Below, piece after piece: positions 1 through 11,427 of a stretch of DNA of 64,000 bases. Position 1 is the first letter of the stretch; each line of letters starts with the position of its first letter. Made by a program: the position numbers and the translations under genes. The notes under the pieces are model-generated. The model saw nothing but the letters and a program-made list of their open reading frames with translations, was not told the origin of the DNA and searched no databases. The stretch covers positions 1 through 64,000 of the forward strand of contig QJPP01001786.1 of assembly GCA_003996215.1 (NCBI GenBank), given 5' to 3'. Source of the DNA: Jaltomata sinuosa (taxonomy: Eukaryota; Streptophyta; Magnoliopsida; Solanales; Solanaceae).

Positions 1-98
1 TAGATAGTAGCCCATTACTAACTGTCCTGGGCTACGGGGATTGGTTCACCTACCGGGGGTTGTAGGTGCCATCATGACCGAGAAATTGGGTCGTGACA
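1..98 (+). repeat. 3' end of the A1 5' LTR
   Basis: These 98 bp match the end of the 3' LTR at 8404-8501 with four differences and end in the canonical CA of TGACA. They contain three consecutive stem-loops (7-35, 47-68, 78-89), described under findings. The rest of this LTR lies upstream of the window. Confidence 0.95.
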
Positions 99-101
99 AC
101 T

Positions 102-113
102 TGGTATCAGAGC
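102..113 (+). other. Primer-binding site of A1 (initiator tRNA-Met)
   Basis: TGGTATCAGAGC starts three bases after the LTR end. It is the standard plant retrotransposon primer site, complementary to the 3' end of initiator tRNA-Met, where minus-strand cDNA synthesis starts. This copy is a perfect match to the canonical site. Confidence 0.95.
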
Positions 114-311
114 TTTAGGTTCACCGGTGTCATCGGTATAGGAGCCATTGTCTAGTAGAGTCCTGCGGATCGGGGCGGAGACGTCCGTACTCAATCTTTG
201 GGAGGCTATAGTGGCATTTTAGGAAATTTGACTCTTTCATTGCTTCTATGTCGTGCGTAGAACCCTTGAAGTTTCTGGAAATCTCATTTGTTCTACTTCA
301 TTCTCCCGCAG

Positions 312-1794
312 ATGGTTCGTATGAGATCATCGGCATCACGCGGAGATGAGCCTCCCACTCCAGCTAAGGGTCGAGGACGCCCTCGAGTAGTGGCACCTGC
401 TAGAGCTGCTAGGGTGGAGATAGAGCCCGAGCAGCATGTGGATTAGGGGGAAGACCAGGTACCACCAGCTCCAGTACCAGCTCCAGTGCCCACTTCTGTG
501 CCAGCTCCAGCCGCATCTCAGTCTCCAGATATTCAGGGATTACTATTACAGCTTTTGGGTGTGATTGGAGAGTGGCCTTCTGAGGTAGCGCAGACATCCG
601 CTCAGGGGGCAGCCCTGGGTGCAGAGAGCTCAGGAGCGCAGCCTGCTACTATGGCTCCCCGTGCGGAGGTCATTCCGGTTTCATCTGTTGCACAACCTCT
701 TGCTCCTCGCCTAGCTATGACAGAGTCAGAGCAAAAGGCATTGGGTAGGTTTTTGAGGTTAGCACCACCGAGGTTTGCTGGTACTTCTGGACAGGATCCA
801 CATGACATTATTACTACATGTGAGGAGATATTGCATCATTTGGGTTTGTTGGAGACTCACGGGGTTGGTTATACTACCTATCAGTTAGAGGGCCCAACGA
901 AGTTATGGTGGATGGCTCATGTTGCTTGTAGACCACCATCGTCACCTCCTTTGACCTGGTCTGAGTTTTATAAGGCCTTTATGGCCAAGTTCCTACCTCA
1001 GAGTGATCGTGAGCATCACAGGGAGCAGTTTACTCACCTTATGCAGGGGTCTACGACTATCTCAGAGTATGAGACCCGTTTTCATCGGCTAGAACCGTTT
1101 GGAGCTATGATCATTCCTACCGAGGCAGATAGGATTCGCAGATTTGTATGGGGTTTGAGGCTAGAGATCAGGCAGCCAACTGAGATATTGATTGCCGGTG
1201 GTCGGTCATTTTAGGCTATTGTGGACTATGCCCGTACTGTGGAGGACTTACAACGACATGATTAGGGGTCCAGAGATAAGAGGCCTCGACATCAGGGTGT
1301 CTATAGTGGTTCTAGATATGGTGGTAGAGGTCCTGGCCAGTGGAGCCGGAGTTATCAGCCACAGCAGCACCAGGGTCAGTCCAGCCGATCGGTTCAGGCT
1401 TCCCTTCAGACTTTCGGTAGTACCCAGTTCGAGCAGGGTCAGAGCAGCCATCAGGGCTATGGCGGCCAGTCTTTGAGGGGTACAGTTTTTGGGGCATCAG
1501 GCCGTGGTGGTTATACGGGATCTGCTAGTTCATCTCGATCGAGTAGGCCGCCAGGGGCTTGCTTTACTTGGGGTGTTATTGGTCATCTTGCTAGAGATTG
1601 CCCTCAGCAGGGTACAGTTCAGTTGGCCGAGCCTTTACGAGAAGTTCAGCCTACGGCTAGAAGGGGTGGTCGTCAGGGTAGAGGTGGTGCTCCACGTGGC
1701 AGAGCAGGTGGTAAGGATGGCGGTCGGGCAGGTGGAGGTCGTCGTCAGTTTTACGCGGTCCCTAGGAGACCAGAGGCAGAGGCCTCAGATGATG
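312..1794 (+). pseudogene. gag: gag remnant of A1
   Basis: The frame starts at ATG 312 (MVRMRSS; the A4 copy starts the same way at 44137) and runs in phase into pol. Gag would form the cytoplasmic particle and bind element RNA. The capsid-like retrotransposon gag domain lies at about 748-1211 (FAGTSGQDPHD, KLWWMAH, WSEFYKAFMAKF, DRIRRFVWGLR). A Gly/Gln/Arg-rich linker and one zinc knuckle follow at 1560-1601. The knuckle is broken: its second Cys is Trp (TGG at 1569-1571). In-frame TAG stops lie at 444, 1212 and 1263; the one at 1212 replaces a CAG seen in A4. No intact protein is possible. Confidence 0.9.
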
Positions 1795-2252
1795 TGATTA
1801 CAGGTACGATTTCTGTATGCCATCAGTTTGCTATGGCTTTATTTGATCCTGGATCCACTTGTTCATATGTATCTGCCTACTTTGTGCCTTGTTTGGGGTT
1901 GGCTAGTGAGCCATTGTCTGTTCCTGTTTCTGTTTCGACCCTAGTAGGAGATTCTTTAGTAGTGGATCGGATTGTGAGATCTTGTATGCTATCTATTGGT
2001 GATTCAGAGACTTGGGGTGATTTGATGATTCTTGATATGCTAGATTTTGATGTGATACTGGGCATGGACTCGTTATGCCCTCACCGTGTGGTTTTGGATT
2101 GTTATGCCAAGACCATTACCATAGCTGTGCCCGGTATATCCCCGGTTGTGTGGCAGGGTTCTGTTAGCCATGCACCATCTGGGATCATCTATTGTCTTCG
2201 AGCTAGGAAGTTGATCTCCCGTGGGTATTTAGCTTATCTAGCATGTGTTTGA
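1795..2252 (+). pseudogene. Aspartic protease remnant of A1
   Basis: This is in the same frame as gag. The catalytic motif DPGS is at 1845-1856 (ALFDPGSTCSYVS) and the flap-distal motif VILGMD ends near 2069, the usual retropepsin-like fold of Ty3/gypsy elements, which would cut the Gag-Pol precursor. The frame ends at TGA 2250, where a short local duplication repeats the bases ttagcttatctagca (about 2227 and about 2254). That insertion throws the downstream RT into another frame. The catalytic residues themselves are preserved. Confidence 0.85.
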
Positions 2253-3640
2253 TTTAGCTTATCTAGCATTAGATGTTAGTGCCGACCCTACTTCTCCTGA
2301 GTTTTTTCTTGTGGTTAGAGCCTTCCTCGATGTGTTTCCTATCGACCTGCCAGGCCTTCCACCTGAGAGAGATATTGATTTTGCTATTGAGCTAGAGTCG
2401 GGCACTAGGCCCATTTCTATTTCTCCTTACCGTATGGCTCCTACTGAGTTGAGGAAGCTTAAGGAGCAGCTCCAGGATCTGTTAGCTAAGGGGTTTATTA
2501 GACCTAGAGTGTCACCTTGGGGTGCTCCTGTTCTCTTCGTGAAGAAGAAGGATGGGTCGATGCGCATGTGTATTGATTATCGGCAGCTGAATAGGGTGAC
2601 AATGAAGAATAGGTATCCGATGCCGAGGATTGATGATTTGTTTGACCAGCTTCAGGGTTCAGTTGTGTTTTCGAAGATTGATTTGAGGTCTGGCTACCAT
2701 CAGTTGAGGATTAGGGCGGAGGACATCCCTAAGACAGCATTCAGGACACGTTATGGCCATTATGAGTTCCTGGTGATGTCTTTTGGGTTGACTAATGCCC
2801 CGCAGCCTTTATGAACTTGATGCACAGGGTTCTTGGCCCGTATTTGGACTCATTTGTGATAGTTTTTATAGATGACATCTTGGTATACTCGCGTAGTAGA
2901 GATGAGCATGAGTAGCACTTGAGGGTTATACTCCAGACTTTGAGAGATCATCGGCTTTATGCCAAGTTCTCAAAGTGCGAGTTTTGGCTTGAGTCAGTTG
3001 CATTCCTAGGGCACGTGGTGTCTAAGGATGGGATTAGGGTTGATCTGGGAAAGAATTCAACGGTTTGTGAGTGGCCTAAACCTACTACTATTACTGAGGT
3101 TCGCAGCTTTATTGGGTTAGCAGGTTACTACAAACGGTTCGTTGATGGATTTTCTTCCATAGCAGCACCCTTGACTATGCTGACTAGGAAGGATGTCCCA
3201 TTTTAGTGGTCGGATCAGTGTGAGGATAGCTTCCAGAGGCTTAAGGCCTTATTGACTTCAACTCCAGTTTTGACTTTGTCGGTAGAGGGTCAGAGCTTCT
3301 CAGTGTACTGTGATGCTTCTGGGGTTGGTCTTGGTTGTGTGTTGATGCAGCAGGGTCGTGTAATAGCATATGCATCGAGGCAGCTGAAGGTTCACGAGCG
3401 CAACTACCCCACTCATGACTTAGAGTTGGCGGCGGTAGTTTTTGCGCTCAAGATCTGGAGGCATTACCTATATGGAGTTCACTGTGAGATCTTCACTGAT
3501 CACCGTAGTCTTCAGTATATCATGAGTCAGCGAGAGTTGAACTCGAGACAGAGGATATGGGTCGAGTTACTGAAGGACTATGACTTCACTATTCTGTATC
3601 ATCCGGGCAAGGCAAACGTGGTAGCGGATGCCTTGAGTCG
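2253..3640 (+). pseudogene. pol: Reverse transcriptase-RNase H remnant of A1
   Basis: RT copies element RNA into cDNA. The fingers and palm are readable in one frame to 2814 (GAPVLFVKKKDGSMRMCIDY, FSKIDLRSGYHQ). A one-base deletion near 2803 then shifts the frame. The catalytic FIDD motif at 2865-2876 is intact in the new frame. Further TAG stops are at 2913 and 3204. RNase H follows from about 3252 with CDAS (3309-3320), THDLELAAV, FTDHRSLQY and HPGKANVVADALSR, all with acidic residues retained. The motifs are intact but the reading frame is not. Confidence 0.9.
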
Positions 3641-5264
3641 GAAGGCAGTGAGTATGGGTAGCCTAGCTTTTCTTTCAGTTTCAGAGCGACCGTTGGCCTT
3701 GGACATCCAGTCCTTGGCTAACCATTTGGTTAGGCTTGACTTATCGGATCCTAGCAGAGTTCTTGCCAGTGTTGAGGTTCGTTCTACTTTGATTGATCAG
3801 ATTCAGAGCCGTCAGTTTGAGGATCAGTAGTTGTGTGACCTTTGTGATTGGGTTTTTCAGGGTGAGACCAGTCGGGCTACTCTAGATTCAGAAGGAGTTC
3901 TGAGGTTTGATAGTCGCCTTTGTGTTCCGAGGATTAGTGATTTGATTCAGTTGATACTTCATAAGGCACATTGTACTAGATACTCCATTCACCCTGGCGC
4001 AACAAAGATGTATAGAGACTTGAGGCAGTTTTATTGGTGGAGTGGTATGAAGCAGGATATATCGGATTTCGTATCTCGGTGCTTAAACTGTCAGCAGGTT
4101 AAGTTCGAGCATATGAGACCTGGTGGTTTGATGCAGCGACTTCCCATTCCTGAGTGGAAGTGGGAAGGGATTACTATGGACTTCGTTGTTGGTTTGCCTC
4201 GTACTTCTCATGGGTTTGATTCCATATGGGTGATTGTTGATAGGCTGACTAAGTCAGCACATTTCTTGCCGGTTCATACTTTTTATGGTGCAGAGAGGTT
4301 AGCTCAGATCTACCTTCGTGAGATTGTTCGATTGCATGGGGTCCCAGCTTTTATTATTTCAGACCACGACACTCAGTTCACATCTCAGTTCTGGAGGGCT
4401 ATTCAGCGAGATTTGGGTACAGAGGTTCACCTTAGTACCGCTTTCCACCCTCAGACAGATGGCCAGTCTGAGAGGACCATTTAGATTCTGGAGGACATGC
4501 TTCGGGCCTGTGTTCTTGACTTTGGAGGTTCTTGGGATTAGTTTGTTCCCTTGGCAGAGTTTTCTTATAATAACAGCTTCCATTCGAGTATCGGCATGGC
4601 ACCTTTTGAGGCTTTGTATGGCAGGTGTTGCAGATCACCGGTAGGTTGGTTTGATGGTTTTAGTACTGGGCCATAGAGCGCAGATCTGCTTCGAGATTCC
4701 TTAGACCGAGTCCGAGTGATTCAGGACAGACTTCGGCCAGCTCAGAGCAGGCAGAAGAGTTATGCTGATCGTAGGCTTCGTGCCTTGGAGTTTAGTGTCA
4801 GTGACTTGGTGTTTCTCCATGTATCGCCCATGAAGGGCGTGATGAGATTTGGTAGGCGGGGCAAGCTTAGCCCCAGGTACATTGGGCCTTTTGAGATTCT
4901 TCAGAGGGTTGGTAGCGTTGCCTATCAGCTAGCCTTGCCTCCGATGTTTTCAGCTATATATCCTGTATTCCATGTTTCGATGTTGCGTCGGTATGTCTCA
5001 GATGAGTCTCATGTGTAGCAGTGGGATTCAGCTCAGTTGGGTGAGGGTTTAGCCTTTGTTGAGGAGCCGACAGCTATTTTGGCCAGAGATGTCAGGAGAT
5101 TGAGGTCTCGAGAGATCCCGGTTGTTATGGTTCAGGGGAGGCACCGTCCAGTCGAGGAGGCTACCTGGGAGACCGAGAGAGATATGCGGGATCAGTATTC
5201 GCAACTATTTTAGCCTTCAGGTACCCCCTTGACCTTGACTTTCGAGGACGAAAGTCCTTTTTAG
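3641..5264 (+). pseudogene. Integrase with chromodomain-like tail, A1 remnant
   Basis: The HHCC zinc-binding domain is complete (HKAHCTRYSIHPGATKMY, CLNCQQVK). The DDE core keeps all three acids (TMDFVVGLP, IISDHDTQFTS, DGQSERTI), which makes A1 the only one of the five integrases here with an intact triad. TAG stops interrupt it at 3828, 4482, 4539, 4674, 5016 and 5211. The GPY/F-like module (RRGKLSPRYIGPFEIL) is followed by a type I chromodomain-like tail (VEEPTAILARDVRRLRSREI), which in this clade is thought to guide insertion to H3K9-methylated chromatin. The natural stop is TAG 5262. Confidence 0.88.
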
Positions 5265-5274
5265 TAGTGGATAA

Positions 5275-8200
5275 TGTAATGACCCTTTCGGTCATTTCCA
5301 CGTATACATTTTCCTTGTGCCGTTAGAGCTTGTTTGTAGCGGCCCCAAGTCATTTAAGGCTTGTCGGGACCGGTAGTTCGGTTCCGGGTCCATTTGTTTG
5401 ATCGTACGTTTCTTTAATAAATTTTCTGAACTTTGGGTAAAATGTCTCAGGGCTTTTCTCCCAATATATAAAGAGTTAGAGGTCCCCCAAAATACCAAAT
5501 CGATGGTCTACGAGTCTAGTTTCCAACTCACAAAACCTCACATCCAACTGATCTCAGAGTAAAGAGTTATGAGTGTTTTACCGCGGACTGTCTGGCAGGA
5601 ACTGGGTTGGAAACCGGGTCGCGAACCGGGTCGGGTCAAACTCGATTTAAGCCTCAACTTCACGTTTTAAAACGCCATTTCAGTTCTGAAACAGTGAGGA
5701 AACATAAGGGAGGATTCCAAGAGAGTTCTTGAGTATCAAAATCGTGCGTTGGTGAATTGCGAGACTAAGTTTGAGAATTTATTAACATCGCGTGTATTTG
5801 AAAATATTTTATTTGAAAAGTTGAATTTGGTAAAAATTATATTATTATTACCTTTTCAAAATATTTTAAAGGTTTATGAAAGATATTTTTGTTGCGATAT
5901 AATTGTATATGTATTTATTTTATAAGGTTTTTATACATTGTAATATTTTAACGGAGATAGTAAATTTAGTGATGTTAAAAATTATTACTATAATATAGTA
6001 GGTTTTATTTGAAATGATTTTCATTTAATTATGGTATATTCAAAAAGCTATATTTATTTTACCACGAACTTATGCAATACCCGAGTATGTATATACCGGA
6101 ACAAAAATATCCTTGGGTGTGTCAACCCCACACCCACGTGGAAGTGGAGGGAGTTGACAACAACCTGTAATGATGTGGTGGGCTTTTCATATTAGGATTA
6201 GTGGCATACATTAGTTAGTTAATTAATTAAATAATATTAGTATTTATCCTTAACTTAGCTTAGGTAATACTGTTATATATTATCAGCAAAGGTTGCAAAT
6301 TATGTATATATGTTCATACCGTGGAGAGTATTTGGTGGAAAGAAACTACGTTGACACCTTATTCGATCACCGAAAGAAAATCAATTATCTACGTCAAGTT
6401 ATTCAAGCCCGAGTTCAAGTTTGATTTCGTTTTGGAGCTTCTTTTCGGAGAGGTTCGAGCTTGTCATCGGACGACAGGTAGGTTACGGTTTATTTTCCCT
6501 AGACTCCGCATATATAGGATAAAATTGTATTAATGGGCATCCTTGGGTTGGTTTATTAGGTTGGTACCACAGACCTCGACCGCTTTATTCATGTCCGCCT
6601 ACTTTTGTTCCTCCGTTGCTTGTAGTACTTGCCGATATATTTTATTTACCCTTGTGGTCCTGTGAGGCCTTGTTGACTCTGGAACATAGAAGGTGGGATT
6701 TTGGGAATGTCCGCGAGTCCCGGGCATAGAATTATCCTTCTAGGCTGGTTATGCTTGCTGAGTAGCTGTGGGGCTGTGCAGGGTCGATAGGTTGATTGTG
6801 AGCTGCTGGGCAGCTATTGTGTGTGATCATACCATTTTCATGCATATAAAGAGGTTTTATCCATGTTTTACTATGGTTTTGGCTTCGGGCCTACTGGCAC
6901 TATTTTCTAACCTTGCATGGCCCCAGGGGCCTGTTTTTTTTAATGGAAATGATTTGGAAGTGGTTTGATTTAACTTGTGAATATTCCAGGGTAAAAGAAA
7001 GTAAAATTATGTTTTAAAACACCAGTTTTACGATTAACGCTAGACTCGGCAGGGCCGGGGTGCTAGTTGAGTTTTCTTGCTACTTGAGATGATTTTTACC
7101 CTCGGTCGGACCGAGCACCTGAGATGACTTTCTACTGTTTAGACCCGGTTATGCCCGGGCACCCTTGGAGGGGTTTTTGAGATATTTTCCTACTACTTTA
7201 GTCGTGGACAGGGTCTGGGCATGCATATTCGAGACTGGGTCTCTATCTTGAACCCGGACTTGCTTCCGGATGACATGTTTGATACTGAGTTTTAGTATGG
7301 GGTCAGGGACCTCCATGGACCTTGCCATCCGGGCCTGGGGCTTCAGGCTGCGTGTGCCGAAGGAAGGGTATACGGCGGAGTAGAGGTATACGGGCAGTGT
7401 CCTTCCATGGAACCTACCTGCTGGGCCGGATCGGCACCGGAGGAGGTACATACAGAGATACCATTTCACTTGAGATCTTCATGCATCATATCATTCATTG
7501 TTTGAGGCTCCACCCTTGTTTGTTGTTTGTTGATTGTACGCTCCGATAGTATGGGATGCCGGAGGGTTTGTTTTCACTTGTTTGTGTTCCTCGGCTGTAT
7601 GGGCTGCCGGGGGACTGTAGGTAGACTCTTGCTATTTACTTACAGAATTGTTTCCTGGTACGGTTAAGTATGAAATTGGTTACTGCTAGACTGTTAGTTT
7701 CTGGATTGAGATTGATATGATTAGTTGAGTTTGATTCATGTCTCTGAGCATGCCTATCCTTACTCTTTCTCTCTTCTTACACTTGAGGTTACCGGTATAC
7801 CGTCCATTTCGTAAACTTATTATGTATACACTGTTATTGCAAGGACCCCAGGTGCGTTACTTCTTACTTCCACCTGTGCCTATGGTGTGTATATTCTGCT
7901 TACTGGCATCACCTGTAGTTCTGTTGATTTCCCTCTGGGCTAGTTCCTGTGTACCTTTCGTTGATTTCTCTGACAGCTTGTTTCTATTTTGTTTGTTACT
8001 ACGCTTTTATCTTATATGTGCCTAGTCGTCCTATGATACCTACTGGGTACCTTATGCTTCGCATTTGGTGCTCACCCTACCCCCCTGCATCTTTCGGTGC
8101 AGATCCTAGCGTGGGCCATCGCCGTTAGATCGCTGTGATTCGTGCTTGGAGATCTGTTGGGGACTACTTCTGACTGAGGGTGAGCTCTTGGCGATCGGAG

Positions 8201-8501
8201 CTTAGCTTTAGTTTATCTTTTGCTTTATGTACTCTATTACCATTCAAAGACATCTGTATATATTATTTTGGATCGTTTGCACTCCATGTATGTAGTTTTG
8301 GCTCTATACTATGATACCAGGTCTTGGGGTTTGGTTTAGTTTCCGCATATGTATATATTTATATCCCTGTTATCTATTCTCTTCGTCTTGTTCCCTTATT
8401 TTTTAGATAGTAGCCCTTTACTAACTGTCCTGGGCTACGGGGATTGCTTCACCTACCGGGGGTTGTAGGTGCCATCATGACCTAGAAATCGGGTCGTGAC
8501 A
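5275..8501 (+). repeat. 3' LTR of A1 (3227 bp)
   Basis: It begins TGTAATGACC and ends GTGACA. U3 differs from the other A LTRs: the GCGAT-type palindromes are absent. Around 5600-5640 there are instead three copies of ACCGGGTCG-like words, followed by an AT-rich stretch (about 5760-6270). The downstream half (from about 6440) aligns well with A3 and A4, including the AGGTAGGTTA box at 6464-6483 and the terminal hairpins. It probably represents a subfamily with an exchanged U3. Confidence 0.92.
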
Positions 8502-9349
8502 TAGACACCTAGGTTCCCCTACAGGTCATGGCTAGTGGGCAGAAATAAGACCCATAGCATGTGTGTACACTATTTTACTTTGTTTTGTATTATTGTACTG
8601 CTTTCTATAGTGAATTGGCTGAGAATCAAGGTGAGACTAGAGATATAGGTGATATAAGCAAAGATTAATAGAGATAGTGATATGTAAGATAATTGTTGAA
8701 TGTGATTATCCCTTTCCCTCTTATGACGATATCATGTGAATCATGAACTTGAGATTATTGCTATTGAATTGACTTGAAAAGACTATCTGATGACTGATTA
8801 TATGCTAAGTGTTGAAGTTCTTCTACTTGTTATATGTCTTGTTACTTTCATGTTATATTGTTGGGTTGGCTTATGATACCTACCAGTACTTAGTGTGTTG
8901 TACTGATACTACCCTGTGCTCTTCTTTTATTGAGTGTAGACCATGTTCCAGAGGCTGAGACATGACCTCGTTTAGAGTAGAGAGATTAACAACAAATCTA
9001 AGGGTGAGCACTACTTCTCAGGCTACCATGGATCCTCCACGAGTTATTGTCATTCTTACGAACAATGGAACTCTCTTACTTGACTATTTTTAGCACTTAT
9101 TGAATATCTTAGACTATGTTGGTTTGAAGTTCTGGACGATGACTTTCAGTTCTTGGAGATGTATTTAGTTGTTGAATTTTGCACTATTTCTTATGTTATT
9201 TTAGATGATTATCATTTATTGATAATTCAGGCTGGTTTACTTATTTATGCTTCTAAATTTGGTTAACTATAAGACTAAGGTTTGGGTTGGTTGGTTCTCC
9301 CGCTAGAGGGTTAGCGTGGGTCCAATCATGACCCATTTAGGTTGTGACA
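8502..9349 (+). repeat. 5' LTR of D, start removed by the A1 insertion
   Basis: This aligns to 14043-14227 plus 26796-27434 (for example GGTCATGGCTAGTGGGC against GATCATGGCTAGTGGGC) and ends GTTGTGACA. The upstream part of the LTR should lie beyond the left end of A1, outside the window. Confidence 0.88.
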
Positions 9350-9353
9350 AAGT

Positions 9354-9365
9354 TGGTATCAATCC
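9354..9365 (+). other. Decayed primer-binding site of D
   Basis: TGGTATCAATCC lies just after the LTR end and matches the initiator tRNA-Met site TGGTATCAGAGC in its first eight bases. The last four have decayed. Confidence 0.7.
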
Positions 9366-9543
9366 CTGGGTTTGTTGATCTCATCATACCAGAACGAGTC
9401 TAGAGAAGTCTTACAGAATGGTACAGAGACATTTGTACTTCTCTACAGGAGGTTATAGGACTTTAGGAAAGCTCAACTTTTTTTATTCCTCGTGCTATAA
9501 CTTGATTCCAATTGGTATCTAACTCTTTCTCTTATTCTCATAT

Positions 9544-10860
9544 ATGGTGAGAACACGTGTGTTTGAGGCTAGAGCACTAACATGTAAGCTAGTTGTTGAG
9601 GCTGTGATTCATGGTAGGGGAAAAGTGAAAGGTAGATCTATAGGAAGGAGAGGAGTTGCACCTGCCACAGGTGGAGTTTGAGCTGCAGCTCTGGCTCGTG
9701 AAGGGTCAGCATCTCCTCCTTTGCAAGAGAATATCCAAGAAGTTATGGTTGATGAAGAGGTTCCAAATGCACATAATAAGGTGGCAGAACAAGTACAGGT
9801 GACAGGCATGCCACCAATTCAGGGAAGTGTAGCGGTAGGTTCTATTTTCAATCATCTAAGGTAATCCAGAAGATTCTGAGCTTCCTTAGTGGATTGAAAG
9901 GGGATGGGGCTACTCCTGTAGTTCTTGTTGTCCATCATCTGGTGACCCAGCACACTGTAGCTATAGCTATGTGATTAGACACTACTTCTGAGACATGTAT
10001 GTTTTTATGACCAGTGACAGACCCTGTGATGACTGGTGGTGAACATGAACTCTTTTGAAAATTTATGAATATGAGGCCCCCAATATTTCATGGATTGGAA
10101 TCTGAGGATGCTTATGAGTTCATCATAGACTGTCATGAGCAGCTTCATCAGATTGACATTGTTGAGAGGCACGGTGTAGATTTTATATCATTCTAGTTTC
10201 AAGGGGATGCCAAGATGTGGTGGAGGGCATTCGTGGAGTTCAGGCTTACTGGAGCACTTATGTCTTCGATTCACTTCAATCAGGTTATTATGTTTTACAG
10301 GGAGCATCTTTGGGCAAGTTGTTTCAGGAAGTTGTTGAGTTTAGGGGGTAAAGCAAGAGAGTCAGGAAAGGATGGATTCGAAGAAGCCTCGGTCTGGGGG
10401 CAGTTATAGTGGGAAGTTCTTGAAGGGTTAGGGTTCACAAAGATACTCTGCACGCCCTATTCACTCATTGGTATAAGCTTCTATTGGGGGTCCATCAGGG
10501 ACCCATCAGCCATTATCAAATTTTGGTGTCTATCTTACTTCATCAGCTCCAGTGCAGTGACCTACTTTTTACTTTGCATGCTATGAATGTGGTGAGGTTG
10601 GTCACTTGATGAGGAATTATCCTAGGCTCCTATAGGCATCTCAGCAGCAGGCTCCTAGAACTCTAGGTCCAGCTGGTAGAGGTAATGGTTATGACAGAGA
10701 TCAATTATAGGGTGGGTAGGGTGGACACACAGTAGGTAGAGGTGGCACTCAGCCCAACCAGGGTAGTGGTAGAGGAGGTAATCAGCCTAACAGGGGTGGT
10801 ATGCAGGTTGGTGATAAGAATCACTTTTATGCTTTCTCGGGTAAACCAAAGTCATAAGCT
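9544..10860 (+). pseudogene. gag: gag remnant of D
   Basis: The likely start is ATG 9544 (MVRTRVFEARA), analogous to the MVRMRSS start of family A. The capsid-like domain can be read in pieces at about 10,060-10,270 (FHGLESEDAYEFIIDCHEQL, GDAKMWWRAF). A zinc knuckle lies at 10579-10620 (CYECGEVGHLMRNY), its last Cys changed to Tyr. A Gly/Arg/Gln-rich linker follows. Numerous stops and frameshifts break the gene. Confidence 0.82.
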
Positions 10861-11427
10861 TCAGATGCGGTGATCACAAGTACTATTCTTGTCTATGACC
10901 GCATGGCTTCAGTTTTGTTTGACCCTGGGTCTACTTTTTCTTATGTGTCTGCTGGATTTGCTAAGAGTTTTGATATGATATGTGAATTACTTGATTTTCC
11001 TATTACTATATCTACTTTAGTAGGGGATTCTATGATTGTCGATATGGTCTTCCAGGCTTGCCCTATTATATTTGTAGGAAGAGAGACCTTAGCAGATTTA
11101 GTGATTCTTAACATGGTAAATTTCGACATTATCTTGGGGATGAGTTGGTTGTCTCCACCCCATGCTATTCTAGACTGTCATGCTAAGACTGTGGCTATAG
11201 TTATGCCTGTATTGGATAGATTAGAATTGGAGAGTAATTATAGCCTGGCCCTAATGAAGTTTGTGTCCTTTTTTCATGCTCAGAGTCTGATAGGGAGGGG
11301 ATGTTTAGCCTTTGTAGCTCATCTTTGGGACACTAGTTTAGAGGTTCCAGCTATTGAGTCAGTTTTAGTAGAGTGTGAGTTCCAGGAGGTGTTTCCTACA
11401 GATCTACATGGCATGCCACCTGATTGA
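10861..11427 (+). pseudogene. Aspartic protease remnant of D
   Basis: This is the longest undamaged stretch of D, about 185 codons open, with the catalytic motif LFDPGSTFSYVS near 10,914 and IILGMSWL near 11,130. It ends at a TGA at 11425 just before the RT begins (DINFCIDLEL follows the stop). It would have cleaved Gag-Pol. The catalytic Asp-Pro-Gly is the form typical of this clade. Confidence 0.85.

Larger units (their letters stand above)
1..8501 (+). mobile_element. Ty3/gypsy chromovirus A1 (Del/Tekay type), 5' LTR cut by window edge
   Basis: The window opens in the last 98 bp of the 5' LTR, followed by a primer-binding site, a leader, a broken gag-pol and a complete 3' LTR at 5275-8501. 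The order gag, protease, RT, RNase H, integrase with a C-terminal chromodomain-like tail is that of chromoviruses. The two LTR tails differ at 4 of 98 positions, so this is a relatively young copy here. The bases after the 3' LTR (TAGAC at 8502) lie inside the 5' LTR of element D: the corresponding 3' LTR of D reads TGGAC at 14043. A1 is therefore inserted in D, and the left copy of its target duplication should lie just outside the window. Confidence 0.93.

Noticed and set aside
99..115. tRNA gene fragment suggested by TGGTATCAGAGC
   Set aside because: It is the retrotransposon primer-binding site, not a tRNA gene; no cloverleaf surrounds it.
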